In this document: piece by piece, positions 1-12,900 of the stretch | How positions within the stretch are numbered: position 1 is the stretch's first letter | Layout: each line of letters opens with the position of its first letter | NCBI GenBank assembly: GCA_905250025.1 | Contig: CAJNOJ010000023.1 | Location: 248,001 to 312,000, forward strand | Reading direction: 5' to 3' | DNA length: 64,000 nt | Origin: Adineta ricciae | Taxonomy: Eukaryota; Rotifera; Eurotatoria; Adinetida; Adinetidae | Notes under the pieces: generated by a model | The model's input: the letters and a program-made list of their open reading frames with translations, nothing else | The model's database searches: none | Told to the model about the DNA's origin: nothing | Made by a program: the position numbers and the translations under genes

Positions 1-2979
1 GGCTGAGCATTGATTGTTGATGCATCATTTCCAGTCATGGAAGACAAACTCATTTGTCGTGTTACTGCTTCGATGCCACTGCTGCTAGTCGAACTTTTCT
101 GATGTGCTAATGGCGGTCGTGAAAATACTTTGGGTTCATTAGCATGGGGACTTTGTGGTGGCTGCTGTTGCTGAGAAGATGACGATGAAAGAGAAGGAGT
201 CACATCAACAGGAGCTGGTGGACGCGTAAAGCGGCTGGACGGAACAGTATGACTATCACCAGTTGATGGTGGTGGCGGTTTAACTTCTATAATGGATTTC
301 CATTCAAAGCAAACGATCAAGAAAATGGTTGTTTATTTACGTGGCTGCTGTTGACTTGATCGGTTTGTGTCAGTGGATGGCACTGCCTGAGCATCATTAG
401 TTGTTGCTGCTGCTCCCCAACGATCGCGACCGGCACGTCCTGCTGCAGTAGCTTTTGGTACTTGAGCTTTAGCTGCGGCGGCTTCACGTTGTTGGGTCTC
501 TGCTTCCCAACGATTTTGCATTCGGCGAATAGCGCTGCTATCTGGCGGTGGAGCTGCTACTTTTGGACTACGTAAAATAATGGACTTTCAACAAAACTGT
601 GATTCTCGTATAACTTACGCTTCTGGTTCTTTCTTTTGAGGTGGTGGAGGTGCACCCAGTGAACTGCGTCGCATACTCTGTCGGTCATTTGTCGCACTTT
701 TCACACGTGCTTTCCTTCTATGATAAATGCGTAATGTTCAAATGAAAAAGTGAGAACAAAGTAGCAGAAGCGATATCCGTACAACAAAAAAAACACACAA
801 AAATTCTGTGCTAGGGGAAATGATAAGAGTGTGTTGTAGAAATAAAGCAAAGCATACTCATCACTATTATCTTCATCATCGAGTAGTATGGATACAGCAT
901 CGCATCCATTCGATGAAACAGTCATCTCGTCATCGTCATCATAATCTGTTTGTAAGAGCACCATTGGGATTGAATTGAAATGCTTTTCGCGATGATTTCC
1001 GTTGCGATGATTGTCAATAATTAAACTGTCTTGTGAAGCGTCGTAGTAACCATTGGAATCACAATCAAAAGAAGAATACCGACGCGATGATGTTCGTTCG
1101 AAAGTTGACTTTGTGCGTGGTACACGTCTATTTAAAGCGATAAGCATGGGGCTTTCTGTGTAAGGAATACAAACATGCTGGATTCAAATGATCACAAATT
1201 CTGTGAAGCTGCTGTAGCACAGTTTAAGAAGGGAATGGCTGAACTGTTCATCTCAAGGCAAAAACTGACTTTGCAAAACGAAAGCTCTCAGAGGATTCCA
1301 TTTTATTTGAAGCTATCGCCATCATATTCGCATGCATGATAAATAAGCAAATAAATGTCAATGATCATACCGTATCGATTGAACAACTATTGCCTCGTCA
1401 TCACCATCTTCATGTCGAAGAGCAGCCTAGACAAAGATCCCCATTCTTGAAACTCGAAATCAAGCTGGTCGATACACTTACATCGTATATATTAAACTGT
1501 TCAACAAGATCGGGTTCTGCTGGTTTGCGATTAAGAAAAAATTGTGTACACCGTTGCATTCCTTGCTTTTCCAATGCATCTGTCATGTCATAAAATGTAT
1601 CTTGGTCGGGTATAGCCGATAGCACTGTATTAAACAATGTAATGATTAATAGAACAACTTCTGATGCTGAATTGTCCATTTCATTCAGAATCTTCATCGT
1701 ATTTGACCACAATAACCGTTTGGCTGCTCGGTCCACATGCGTTACAGCTGATAAGATCAGTAGCGCATTTGTTTCGGTGTATTCGGCGAAAACGATCAAA
1801 AGTTTTAAACTTGTTTTAACCACCAATCGAAACTAGAATGATAACAGAACATCAGATCAAACATCGTCTCATCTTTCATCTCGTACACTTGATTCAACTA
1901 ATGAATAAAGCCATTGAACGACTTCATTTTGATTCATCACAGCGTTCATTCCATCAACATAAAGCATCAATTGACCAAGAGCTGTAAAATGAAAATGAAA
2001 ATATTCGGTTCAATGAAACACGGATCCAATTACCTCGTAAAATGTAATTTTGATAGTTCTGATCAGCTGCTCCGCCTATTTTCACCAGACATTGTAAACC
2101 TTGATTATTAACAAATTCATGTACAAGATCTTTATCATCCTTAACAAAACAAAAAAAAAACAAGACAATATGGCGAAACATTCGCTTCCTTCGAGTTTAC
2201 TTGAAAGATTTGTTTCAATGAAAATAATGATCGTCGCAACTCTCGTCCATCAGAATTTAATAATTTATCTAATGAAAGAACACGAAATCGAGTTACACTG
2301 AATGCAACTACTGATTTTGTTTTCAATCTTACCTATACAGGCATGAACACGTACGCTTAATTGAGTTCGAAGAACAATTGACCATTTGCGTCTGAAATTT
2401 GAAAGAATAGAAGAAATGCAATCTGGTGATTAACACAGTCAGACAAGAAAAACGAAAGGGCATATATTATGATTGATTGATAATAATAATAATGTAGGCA
2501 GAGAGAGAGAAAGATCTAATGAACTCATGTGGACCAATATAAACATGAAACAGAACAAACCCTTCTGTGAAAGCTTCAATATCTTCACGTTGTTCGTCAA
2601 GTGCTTGATCAAGATCAAGATAAGGGCCGAGTTCAGTTCGACTTCCATCTTGACGGCACAATTGAAGTGTACAATCAGCGACCTAGAAAAAAACATCTCG
2701 ACATGTGTCAGTTGATAATTGATTTTTCATAAATTCAAGCTTTACTTTATGAGGTGCATTGAGAACTTTATGTATGCTACTTAGTTGATTACTTAAAACA
2801 GTCGATGTTAGAAATGTAAATGACGGCGGTCGAGCTGGTTCCGGTAGGTTTACACTCGAAAATGGATCAGTATCGTCAAGATATTGTACACGGCATTGCA
2901 ACGTGGATGAATTACCATTTAATCCATTACTTTCACTATAAGTATTCGTTGTTGATGAAGCTAATGACGAATTCGACAT
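1..2979 (-). CDS. FHOD: FHOD-family formin, N-terminal half (partial at left edge)
   Basis: Formins nucleate and elongate actin; FHOD proteins organise stress fibres and sarcomeres. Twelve exons, all phase-consistent, are readable: 2746-2979, 2561-2682, 2333-2391, 2201-2268, 2034-2139, 1887-1981, 1482-1832, 1371-1426, 858-1151, 619-717, 341-567 and 1-286 (continuing off the window). Exon 1 holds the conserved stretch [20 protein letters not shown]. Later exons give [42 protein letters not shown] and [13 protein letters not shown], which follow the FHOD GTPase-binding/FH3 region in order. After residue ~330 the protein becomes Ser/Pro/Gln-rich with a PPPP run. The actin-assembling FH1-FH2 and DAD parts lie beyond position 1. 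The start is the only ATG that leads into the conserved N-terminus. Identification by recalled family sequence is strong. Confidence 0.93.
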
Positions 2980-5900
2980 TATGTTCGATATTCGAACAGA
3001 TTCATTTCAATTGATATCGTTTGAAATTACTTGTCCTACATTATCTAAAAGAAAAATAGTCTTTCGCGCATTGTTCTCTCTTTAGTCTTATGTCTAAGTA
3101 GATTAATTCTTTCGTGCTATTTTTTCCTGGAAAGGTCAAGTAGGAGAAAACAAGTTGAGTAAAACATAGATATATGAAATGAAAATTATTCATCGGAAAT
3201 ATCTTTCGTCAGAAGTATATTCTTTTGCCTTTTTTTTATGAAACTCGAAGGACTTTTTCTCTCTGTTGTATGCATCAAAATGGACGTCAACATAAATATA
3301 TATCAACGAGGGAAAGGCAAAAAAATGTTCTCCTAAGCGGACGTAAACAGTCTATCTTGATGATCAAATGGAGATCAGCAGTATAACAACAAACTAGAAG
3401 AGAAAAACCAGTAGGTATCCCGATAATTTCCTCTTTTCTCTTTTTCCCGTTCTGTGTTCTTCCCGTACAAAAAAAAATACGAGAAAATTATGCAATGAAA
3501 GTACATAGAAGATTCTTCGTTATATACATACATGTATATGTATATGTATACGTATATAACACTCGACAGAACAATAGAATCCAAGAAGAAGAAAAGAAAA
3601 ATGACGGCGTTTTGTACACATTTGCTACTGAGTATAGAAGGGGAAGAGAGAAAGAAAAGCTTATCTTTCTCCATGCTTCCACTCTACTAACATCTCTCAT
3701 CTTACCTCCTCCTCCTCCACACATACATACATGTATGTACACGTACAGTGAAGCATAGAAGAACTTGCTTTCTTTTCTCCTTCTCTCTTTCTTTCTCGCT
3801 CTAATAACAGTAGTAAAGAGGCGAGAAAGATGTTGTTGTCTGCGTATTATTAGTAGAGAGGAGTATAAGAAGCATCAAACAATATCAGTTTCTGACTTTT
3901 TCGTCTAACACGACGATTGATATTAATGAACAACGAGGCGAATAGAGTCATCGAGTCAAATATAGAACTAGTGTTGACGACAAAATGTCTTTACACATCA
4001 AAAATAATACTACCAAAAAACAAATATTCGTATAACAGATTAGAACAAAAACAAAATCTCTGTCCGCACTGTATTGCAAGCACGGGAAACTGAAGGCAGA
4101 AGAAGAAAATAGCAGACGATGTCAAACAGTGTTCATATGTAAATGACTCTTCATCAATCGGGTATAATTGCCTTTGTCTAATAATAGTCTGTCGTATAAT
4201 CTCTCTTACCATCGACCGATGATCACCTTTTGAACAAAGGAATTCAATTGTTGAATTTATACATATTTATATATGTCTCAGAATGAGTTCGGTCATCGGG
4301 AGTGAATTCTTTCTTCTTCTCGATTTAATAACGAACTTGACATATTTTCTTTCTGAACCTAGATAAGATTTCTGATAATAAACTGATTGAACGAGATCGA
4401 TACCTCTATCCCTAGAAAAGAATATCAACAAATATCCAGGATTGATATAAGCAAATGATGTGCTAGTACATCTCTAGAGACGACATCTGATATAACTGAT
4501 GACATATATTGCGCCATATTTGTACTAACTGATACTCTACAAATAGTATGAAATCAAGGTTTTCTTTTTCCCCTTCTCTCTCGCTCTCATTCCCTTCAAT
4601 AATATCTCCTCGAAATCGATCAATATTGATTATACAATCAATAGACCTCGGTTTTTTTTATTTGCTTTTAACACTTACATCATCATCATCACACTTTTTC
4701 AACGGATATCATTCGAAAGATAAATAAGTTTTCTTCATAATAATCGAAATTAATTAACTACTACTTTTCCTTTCGAAGATAGATGTTATTGTCGTTGTTA
4801 GAAGAATAGATAATAAGTACATACCAGCATGCTGTGATCAATCGATTATTGACATTAGTGAACAATCATGTTGTACTGCTCAAATACAACACGATGGATT
4901 TTTCACAATGAAAATATCAAAATATACGATTGATGAGCACCTACAATCCGTTAAAAGCTCATTTAACGTGTCTCTAAGACAATTAACGATGCATGAAGAA
5001 CGTTTGATTTTATCATCTATTGAATTGATGTCGACTATCAAGGATATGATGAAAGAAAATGTTACATATATATCATCAAAGACATGCTATTTTTTTGTTT
5101 AGATGTTATTCATTCAAAAAGACTTGTTTTTTATTTTCAGTCTTTATTCCAATGTCAACGATATCAATCAATTTCTTGATAACTTATCTTAGAGAATCAA
5201 AGCAAATAATTTTCATTTCCGGGTAATTGCACGAGAGAATTCATTTTCAAACATCGATGCTCGGATGTTAAAGTTCAATAACGATCTATGTGTACACAAA
5301 AGAAGTCCTTTCGATTTCTCAATGACTCCGCTCTGGCGACAGGAGTAAAGGGCGACTCAAGTATATGTAACAAAAGATAATAAGATAAATAAACCATGTG
5401 CTTATTCTTTCACCACTAGTTGACTTTATTTTAACTGAGCAAAGAATAACAATAACGAAGATTCACATTTCAGCATATCAATGATTTCTGTTTATTTATC
5501 TTATGAAATAAATATACTCCTAGGTTCTTAAATATTGGTCAAGAAGTCATTTACAGGATCAGATAGCCATATCCTATACGCGTAACACATTCTTAGAAAC
5601 AATTCAACTCTCTTGGAAAAACGAAAGTTCATTTAGCTAAGATGTAATGATTCTAATCTTCAAACTGATCAATAGTTCAAATCTCATCAGGACCTGTTGA
5701 TCATTCTCGCTTGTGTGTGGGTTACGATCTCATAACATATCTCTATAAAAATAAGTCCAAAGTATACTTACAAGCAATTTTGATTGGTATCAAATGGCGA
5801 AATGAATCATTAATCGTCGATCCATGTGTCACTGCTGTTGTTTGTCTTATTTCATCTAGATGAGAAAAAAACAACGAATTTTTTGTACGTCATTATTTCT

Positions 5901-6057
5901 CTTTAACTCTATTTACATATATTATATATGTATAGACGATCCGAAAAGAGGCAGAGAAAAAAGGCACATAGGAAATAGTGAAACATCAACTATACAAAAA
6001 AAGAACATTAACACAAGAATAAATCAATCTGTATATATTTGTTTTCTGTTTCTCAGT
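2980..6057. other. Gene-poor interval upstream of the FHOD gene
   Basis: About 3.1 kb with no recognisable conserved gene. It contains AT-rich simple sequence, including alternating ATGTAT repeats near 3528-3560, and purine/pyrimidine-rich tracts around 3580-3800. FHOD and NELF-A point the same way, so the interval holds the FHOD 5' flank and the sequence beyond the NELF-A stop. One open stretch at 4758-5102 is listed separately. Confidence 0.6.
4758..5102 (+). CDS. Possible exon of an unrecognised protein
   Basis: An open reading frame of about 115 codons on the plus strand, isolated in an AT-rich gene-poor interval. The first ATG is at 4908, but the frame stays open upstream to 4758 and there reads Cys-containing sequence (PACCDQSIIDISEQSCCTAQ), so the coding part may begin at a splice acceptor near 4800. 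The rest is helical and polar (DEHLQSVKSSF, MHEERLILSSIELMSTIKD). A polypyrimidine tract and CAG at about 5140 could join it to a short downstream exon. No family recognised. It could also be a chance ORF or a decaying gene fragment. Confidence 0.28.
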   Translation, partial: LLLFLSKIDVIVVVRRIDNKYIPACCDQSIIDISEQSCCTAQIQHDGFFTMKISKYTIDEHLQSVKSSFNVSLRQLTMHEERLILSSIELMSTIKDMMKENVTYISSKTCYFFV

Positions 6058-8178
6058 TTATTGATATTGATTCAATGGTCGTAACTTTTTTATACGCTTC
6101 CATTCGCCAGTCGTGGTATTCATTTGAAAGAATGTTTCAGCAAAATATTGCTGCGGCTGACCGGTATTTTGATCAAGAACTGTTTCACCTTTCTCATTTA
6201 ATTTTATTGTAACAACTGGATTATCGGGGACGTTAGCATCTGCTGAACTATCTATTCGAATAGAAAATGGAAGAACACAAAGTATTGAGTAATGCTGTGA
6301 TATTATCTATACATACCGCGAACACCAGCGATAAATGAAAGAATTCGACTTTTGTCAGTTCGTGTTAAACATGTGCTCGAACGAAATAGGTCACGCGCAA
6401 ATTCGATTTGTTCGTTCTACACAGAAGATATTTATTAAATGATTGCACATTATTTCGATGTATTTACTGTTAATTTGAAATCCGTTCGTGTTGGCGAAGT
6501 ATTCAGAAGTAAATCTAAATCAGATCTGTTGGAATTCATATTATTGTTATTATTATTGTTGCTATTTGATGAATAGCTTCTTTCGAAACGTTGATGATGA
6601 AGACCATAGAAAAGATCATTCGATGCATCTAATTGAACAGATTGATTTTTTGTCATTGAAACAAGTTACTACGTACTAAGCATAACAGGGTTCGGCGTTG
6701 CCGGCATTTCGTTGAGACTCAACGGTGCATAGGTCGCTGGCTACAAATACAAAGTAAACAAATGTTTAAAAATAATATCAAAACCGAAGCGCACCGAAAT
6801 ATAAGGAACGTATGGTTCAGGTTGTGTCGGAGTAGATGATTCTTGTGGTTCGTGATTCGCTGTTACCGTTGTTGATGAAGTGTGAAGTGTATCATCAATG
6901 GTGCTGTCTAACCGGTCGACGCTTGGTTGCTGTGCAGTCGCTTTCTTACTACGGGTAGATTTCTTCTCATTGGTATTATCCTCATCATCGACTATATAAA
7001 GGCAAACGATAAATCTCACCGTGATCCACCCTGATATTGTTTTGAGAAAATGACTTGCCTGATGGTTTCTTCCGTTTTTTGTCGTTTAACGCTTGTTCCT
7101 CTTCCAATGAGAGTAGCTAAAATGAACGATTTAACGAACTGATGCTACAGCAGGAACAGCATTTTACTTTAACATTTCCTTCGCGCCGACTGTGTAATCG
7201 TGACGTGCCAATAATACCTGATGTAGCGCTAATAGGCGTGGATTTGAGAAAGCCAACGTTGGACGGTTTTGGTGTGGAACTTGATGCAGAATAAAATGAA
7301 GCTAAATAAACAGAAGATTAATTCTGATAATTTAAGTATAGCTGAGCTATTGTTTTACAATATTCATCAACTGATCGTCGGGATCCAGTGATAGCCGCAT
7401 AATCTGATGTTTTCTTTGTTTTGGATGTTTGAGCGCCTACAAAACCTCGAAGATTTACCGAATGAAACAAAAGGTTATCATTTTGAGACTTTTTTCTAAT
7501 AGTTCTTGTCTGATTCGAGCTGATTTAGCTTTACGTATAAGACTAAAGCACTTTGGAGGATTTGGAATATCACCAGTTAACATTTTTAATGCACTTCTTC
7601 CTAAATAACACGATTCCAATGGGAGATGTGTAGTATCATTATTTTTCTTGACTAAAATAAATCCGTATTGTCGAAATGATATGAGAAGAATCTGACGAAA
7701 CAAACCAGTTTTCCGTAGTTCCTGTATGCCGCTGGTAAAACCTTCGCATTCTTGATCGGTTAAATCAAGATTAAACAATGATTTATCTGGAAATGTTTTC
7801 ATTATTTCACTAATTACTGCAACCCATTGATCGCCTACACTATCTTTTCGACTTAATTCGATGATATCATTTAAGAGAGTTTCCCACTGAAAAGAACATC
7901 ATAGATGCTTATCGTGTTTGGAAAGGAAATTTTTCACTTACTTCACTAATATTTCGTTTCGGTATATGAATGAAGGAGAGCAATAGCTTGATTTTTACTA
8001 GTGTATCTAAACTCCATAGAATCGATTTAATCGACAACAAATGCTCTTGTGTGAGCGTTGAACTGATGCTGAATGATGACCATAGATCAGCATGCGAGCC
8101 AAGTTTATTATGAAGCCAAAAGGCAACGTCTTCATCTTTTGAACTTGTGTTATTTGTAGTGGTTAATGCAGACGTCAT
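6058..8178 (-). CDS. NELFA: Negative elongation factor A (NELF-A)
   Basis: NELF-A is the RNA polymerase II-contacting subunit of the NELF complex, which holds polymerase in promoter-proximal pausing in the nucleus. Exon 1 (7942-8178) encodes FWLHNKLGSHADLWSS and KLLLSFIHIPKRN, the conserved NELF-A helical N-terminus. Exon 2 (7490-7886) carries IMKTFPDKSLFNLDL and LPLESCYLGRSALKML. Several smaller exons follow, rich in Ser/Thr/Asn. The C-terminal exons give FARDLFRSSTCLTRTDKSR and FFQMNTTTGEWKRIKKLRPL, which match the NELF-A C-terminal domain, ending at a TAA at 6058-6060. One intron starting at 7058 has a GC donor. A poly-Asn run (~6540-6565) is an insertion relative to vertebrates. An AG lies 10 nt before the ATG. 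Confidence 0.92.
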
Positions 8179-8496
8179 TGCAATATGTCTAGTCTAGTAA
8201 AAGAGAAATAGCTCACATAAGAAGAAAAGGGCGCTTTGAACTATATATTTTCTGTTATTTAAAACAAATTATCAATCACAATCACATATGAATGAAGGGA
8301 AATAAGTTGTCGAACGGTATTAACCAATCAGCGTGGGTCACACTATACGTACTAAATCTAGCGACATCTTTAATCAAAATTAAACAAATTTCAAGGAAAA
8401 TGCAGCACGTACTATACGTTTTTAACATTTCTTATTGAAATGAGCATTCTATATTCTTTAGATATTCTCTTTTTCTCAGTTGCTATAGGAACTAAT
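8179..8496. promoter_or_regulatory. Shared divergent promoter region of NELF-A and PIH1D2
   Basis: About 320 bp separate the two start codons, which face away from each other, so both promoters must lie here or overlap the 5' ends. The sequence is AT-rich and I see no clear TATA box. On each side a pyrimidine tract ending in AG sits 8-10 nt before the ATG (8487-8488 for PIH1D2), compatible with 5'-UTR introns or spliced-leader acceptor sites. Confidence 0.5.
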
Positions 8497-9762
8497 ATGG
8501 CATCTATTGTAAGAAATATTCATTTGAAATCGCTGATCACTTCTAAGATGGACAAGATTCGACTCGGAAATATTGCTACGAATTCGTCGTCAAATGACAT
8601 GATGGATAAAGCTAAGCGTGTATGGGATATGCTCGATGAATTAGCATCAAGTGATCCAACAGCTTATAAGTAAGTTTCGTGGGTAAGTAAGGGACTTTGT
8701 TTAGTCTCTAGTACGATTTCTTTTGCATGAATTCTTCATGTAGAAGTTATATTCAAAAAACGCTTAAAGAAGGCAAAGAATGGATGACACCGCCAACACC
8801 GTGTTTTGCAGTTCGATCCGTCTTATATGTAAGTTTCGATGTTTACATCGAAAAATTCAGTATGTTTTGTCCAATTTAGAATAAACCAAATTTCGAAATA
8901 TTCTATTTAAATGTATTTACTTGGAATCGATTGCCAGCTCCGAACAAAACTGACGAGGCGATCAAAATGTATCCAATCACACCGACGGAAACCTCATTCG
9001 ATAATGGTAAGCACGATGAGATATTTGGAAACTACTGATCTACTGCATAGGGTTGTATATTTAGAATCTTGCGTTATTTTTAATGTGGCCGTTCATCCAA
9101 ATACGATGGAGACGGCTCCACAAGAGCATCTAATTCAATCTATACTAAATTTAGTCATATCTGAATATAAGTTACATGTTGATCACGAGCAATATTGTTT
9201 CCTCCAGGAGAAAACAGCAGGAAATCTAAAAGAAATTCAACGACAATTCCTTAAGCCAGTTTCAAAAACTGATCAAAACGACGATAATAATGTCGAAGCT
9301 TTTGCCGATAAAGATCTAAGTCCTTCGTTAATCAAACAACTATCATCTATAACATTAACGAATCAACCATCATCATCTAATCAACAAGAATCACATCAAC
9401 CGAAGAAAAGTGTCAAACCGCCCGTGCTGATTGAAGAATTATGGACTACTCCTGTATTTACCGAAGAAATTTCAACCAACAACAAATCACTAATTATTCG
9501 CGTTTCACTACCTGATTGTGAGAGTGTAGTTGATTGTGATGTGCTATTTCTACCAGAAGAAGAAACTATACAAGTGGAATGTTCGAAACTTCATATGCGT
9601 CTCAAGCTTGATATGAAGAAACGCAAGAAACCAGACGTAGCAGATTCCACTAGTATATTCGCTATCAAAAGTTCATCGGCGAAATTTGTACGTAAAACAC
9701 AACAACTGGTTCTTACTATTCCCATCATTGTAGAATCGAGGACAAACGTTGAAAATACGTGA
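8497..9762 (+). CDS. PIH1D2: PIH1 domain-containing protein 2
   Basis: PIH proteins are cytoplasmic co-chaperones, linked to R2TP-type complexes and to pre-assembly of axonemal dyneins. Exons: 8497-8669, 8744-8828, 8880-9006 and 9065-9762, all in phase. The N-terminus reads VWDMLDELASSDPTAYK, then IQKTLKEGKEW, then FYLNVFTWNRLPAPNK and VIFNVAVHPNTM, following the PIH1 domain of PIH1D2. The C-terminal 100 residues form a CS/p23-like beta domain ending RKTQQLVLTIPII, as in PIH1D2. A low-complexity Gln/Ser linker joins the two domains. An upstream in-frame ATG at 8440 exists, but an AG acceptor at 8487-8488 makes 8497 the better start. AATAAA follows 33 nt after the stop. Confidence 0.9.
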
Positions 9763-9794
9763 CGTTTATTGTTTCAGATTATTTTTGTGTTGAA

Positions 9795-9800
9795 AATAAA
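9795..9800 (+). terminator. Polyadenylation signal of PIH1D2
   Basis: AATAAA lies 33 nt downstream of the PIH1D2 stop codon, in the short interval before the convergent RNF217-like gene. Confidence 0.6.
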
Positions 9801-10059
9801 CTGATACAGGATTAAATTAAAGGCATATCTTAACTTTCGAAAAAGTTATTAGTCATCAAATAATTTATTTGAGATATTCCAATCAAATTGAACGTTACTA
9901 CTAGACTTCCAAATAAATGTTCGTTCATTTTACTAAATTGAGATTAATTTTCTATTTATTCAGGAGAAAGTACATCTAATATATCGCTAACGATACGAAG
10001 AGAAGCATTGTGAGAAGAAGAGGAAAACTAGTTTTCTTTTCTCGATAAAAAAAGAAGAA

Positions 10060-11620
10060 TTATTCATATAAACTATCATCGTCCAAATCACTTTGATTTG
10101 AATGGCGTGCATGTTCGGTTGAATAAGACATGGCGTCGTTGTCCTCGTCTCTTCGCATAGTTTCTTCTCTGAACGTAACCAAACTCGCTTGAATGGCTCT
10201 TTCCATAGCATCATCATCATGGTTTTCTTCTGTGTTTCGTTCATTAATACCATTAACATACGTGGAAAGACTATCGTTTGTTGTCCATTGTCTTGGTATT
10301 GTTTCTGTTTGCCGTCTTCGTTGTCGTTCATATCGTTTGAATCGGATGTGTTTAATTAAACGATAAGTTCCATAGGTTGGAAGAGCAATTGTTGTTCCAA
10401 CAGCTAAAATTGTCATCGCACCAACAATGGCAACAGGTACGGCTAATGTTGCAACACCAGTAACCAATCCACGCACTGTATGACGCAGAATGGGTTTATT
10501 TGGATATAAATTATATTTACATCCCAATGGCGAATATCGACTGTCGTGTGAACCGAAAAATTTTACGCCTAATCTTCTTCGGCCGCAGCTATAACAAAAA
10601 TCACATTGACATTTTGAACAAATCATGTGTGGACAGCCACCATTTCGCGAAATATAAACCTAAAGATAATTCGAAATGTAATTAACTAAATGTGTCCACA
10701 TCTTCAACTTACTTTACAACGCGGGCATTTTTGTGCATTGTGTTGATTTTGATCGATTTGGGAAGCCCATAGTCGAAACATTTTTTCTCCTTTTTGATAT
10801 TCTTTACACGACATCTTCTCATGCCAGGGTGCATGACAGAAGAAACACCATTCGAACTGGCATTCTTCACAAATAACCTGTCGCGGAATGGTTTTTTTCC
10901 ATCGAATACCTTCAACTAAACGTTTATCAATTTCCTTGATTGAGCAACATTTCGGACACGTTTTTATGTGCAATTCACCATTCATATCCGCATAAAACTG
11001 TTTGTAACGTTCACTCATCTTTCCATTCGGATCGTTTTTAGTCAATAATAATAAAATTTCTTCGTGCGTGAATATATGTGAACATGACGGACATAAGATC
11101 CGAATTCGACCTTCATTGATGTTTGTTGACAAATGAAGTTGAACACAATTTGAACATATCGAGGATGAACAACACGGTAACTGATCATCAGTTGAAGTAT
11201 CTTCAAAACATATTTCACATTCAACTAGATTTTCTTCAGGATATAAATCATGTAGGACTAAAGATAATCACAAATTAACTCACAATAATTTTCAATTAAC
11301 TTACTCAATTGCTCCGACTGATTTATTTCATCATAACTACTTCTATCATCATCGTCATCATTGTTTGGAATATCCGATGGTATAGATTCCAATGAATCAT
11401 CATTGGATGAGAAACTTTTCAATTTGTCGAATGATTGCTTCACAGAATAATAAGAATTTTTTCGAAGTTTCTTCAAAGAATCAACTGAATATGATAAATT
11501 CCTATGAATATGAATTTGCTCATTTGAAATCATCGAATTTGAAATAATATCCATTGGAATTCGACGGATAGGCGGAGTCGTCGATATTTCTGTCCATGAT
11601 GATAAATACTCATCTGACAT
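10060..11620 (-). CDS. RNF217: RNF217-like RBR E3 ubiquitin ligase with C-terminal UIM
   Basis: RBR ligases pass ubiquitin from an E2 to their own RING2 cysteine and then to substrate. Exons: 11305-11620, 10713-11257, 10659-10060, in phase. Exon 1 is a Ser/Asp-rich N-terminus. Exon 2 has RING1 (CEICFED, CCSSSICSNC, LCPSC), then the in-between-RING (IKTCPKC, VICEECQFEWCFFCHAPWH) and NAQKCPRCK. Exon 3 has RING2 (SRNGGCPHMICSKC, FCYSCG; the first Cys after GG is the expected catalytic one). FFGSHDSRYSPLGCKY next matches RNF217. A hydrophobic helix with VATLAVPVAIVGAMTILAVG follows, so the protein is probably membrane-anchored near its C-terminus. Human RNF217 ends soon after this helix; here about 90 residues follow, with a motif typical of ubiquitin-interacting motifs (AMERAIQASL). 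Confidence 0.88.
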
Positions 11621-12804
11621 GATTTGCTGCTTGTTGACAAACTAAAATGAAAGCATCAAGTAAGTCGATATTGCATATTTAATCATTGAGTTTGCTCGAC
11701 ACTTCTAAGGATAAAGAAGAAGATTTATTCATTCAAACACCGAGAAAGAGTAAAAAAATCCTTCGCTCACCTAATAGATGATGAAAAAAAGCCCCAATGA
11801 ATGTCTCACTTTGATCTTACTTTAACACAAAGAACTGAAGTTTAAACTAAACTTGTCTATCGATAATGTTAAAAGAAAGAGAATGGTTCATATTCAGAAT
11901 GTGTCTGTTTTTATTTGAAGGTAGAAGAAAACGAAAAAGTTGAGCAAACAGAAATGTTCACCGATGCGAAACATTAAAAAGACTTTTTAAAAGACAACTG
12001 AACAGGAAAAGTTTGAGCAGCACTTTTCTTGAAGGTCATTCGACACTTTTTTTGTGTTCAATGATAATTAATTGATTTTATCTGAACAATTAATTTCATA
12101 TAATTGATAGAAATCATTTAGCCTTTTCTTTATGCTCAGTTGGATTCGAACAACAATCGATCGATGAAGTCTAATAGTTATAAGAGGCAACAAATGCGTC
12201 TCAAATATGCAGAAAACTATATCAATCGATAAGTACGAGTCACTCTCCTTTAGTGGGAATGATTTTTAGATGCTTACATTTCATCAGCTGCAGATAGTAG
12301 AAGTGTAGAGACAATGCTTTTTCTGCATGATTTTCTTGCTAAAATTCAATTGTTCTTTCTGTAGATGTACAAATTACCTAGAATTTAAAATGAGTTTTCT
12401 GATGCTAACTATAATATGTAAGTAAACAATGAACGCTGGCTAGTTTTTGACTTCTTCATGGTTAGTTGCGTGAGTGTAAGAAGGAAAAGTTCATACATAT
12501 GTCATCATTGGTTGAATCGAGTATTACACTCGATCTCAAACAACCTCAGAATCAGGGAATTAAATAAAAGAAAGATAAGAATGCTTGTTCGAGACAATGC
12601 ATTGACTTGAAGGATAACTTCGATTTGTTATTCAATCCTCTTGAAGGTGAAATAATCCGAATAGGAAGACATCGTTCTTGGAACCTGTGATTTCAAGTAG
12701 TTTCAATAGTTCTAAAAGAACATAATTATAAGATTAACAAAGAGAAATTTCAGAGAATTCGTTTGCATAACGTACTGTTTGACTGTAGTTGAAGGAAAAG
12801 TTAT

Positions 12805-12900
12805 GATTGGGAGTAGAGTGTAAAACTACTGAAAAATCAGGAAGAGACTTGAGGGTGGGTGTGAGGGTGCGACTGAGAGTAGACACCTTTACTCCCATCT
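12805..12900. repeat. G-rich block with imperfect inverted arms
   Basis: The sequence GGGAGTAGAGTGT (from 12809) is matched imperfectly in reverse complement by the stretch ending at about 12900 (AGACACCTTTACTCCCATCT). Between them lies a GAGGGTGGGTGTGAGGGTG tract. Its composition is unlike the surrounding AT-rich DNA. A related motif in opposite orientation occurs at 14171-14192, so the block could be a repeat end or a regulatory G-tract. Confidence 0.3.

Noticed and set aside
1336..2301. Plus-strand ORFs across 1.3-2.3 kb
   Set aside because: They are shadows of the FHOD exons, whose phase-consistent reading on the minus strand is certain.
12121..12200. TTCGAATCC-like tRNA B-box on the minus strand near 12130
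   Set aside because: Flanking bases do not form the T-arm or an acceptor stem and there is no A box at the right distance.
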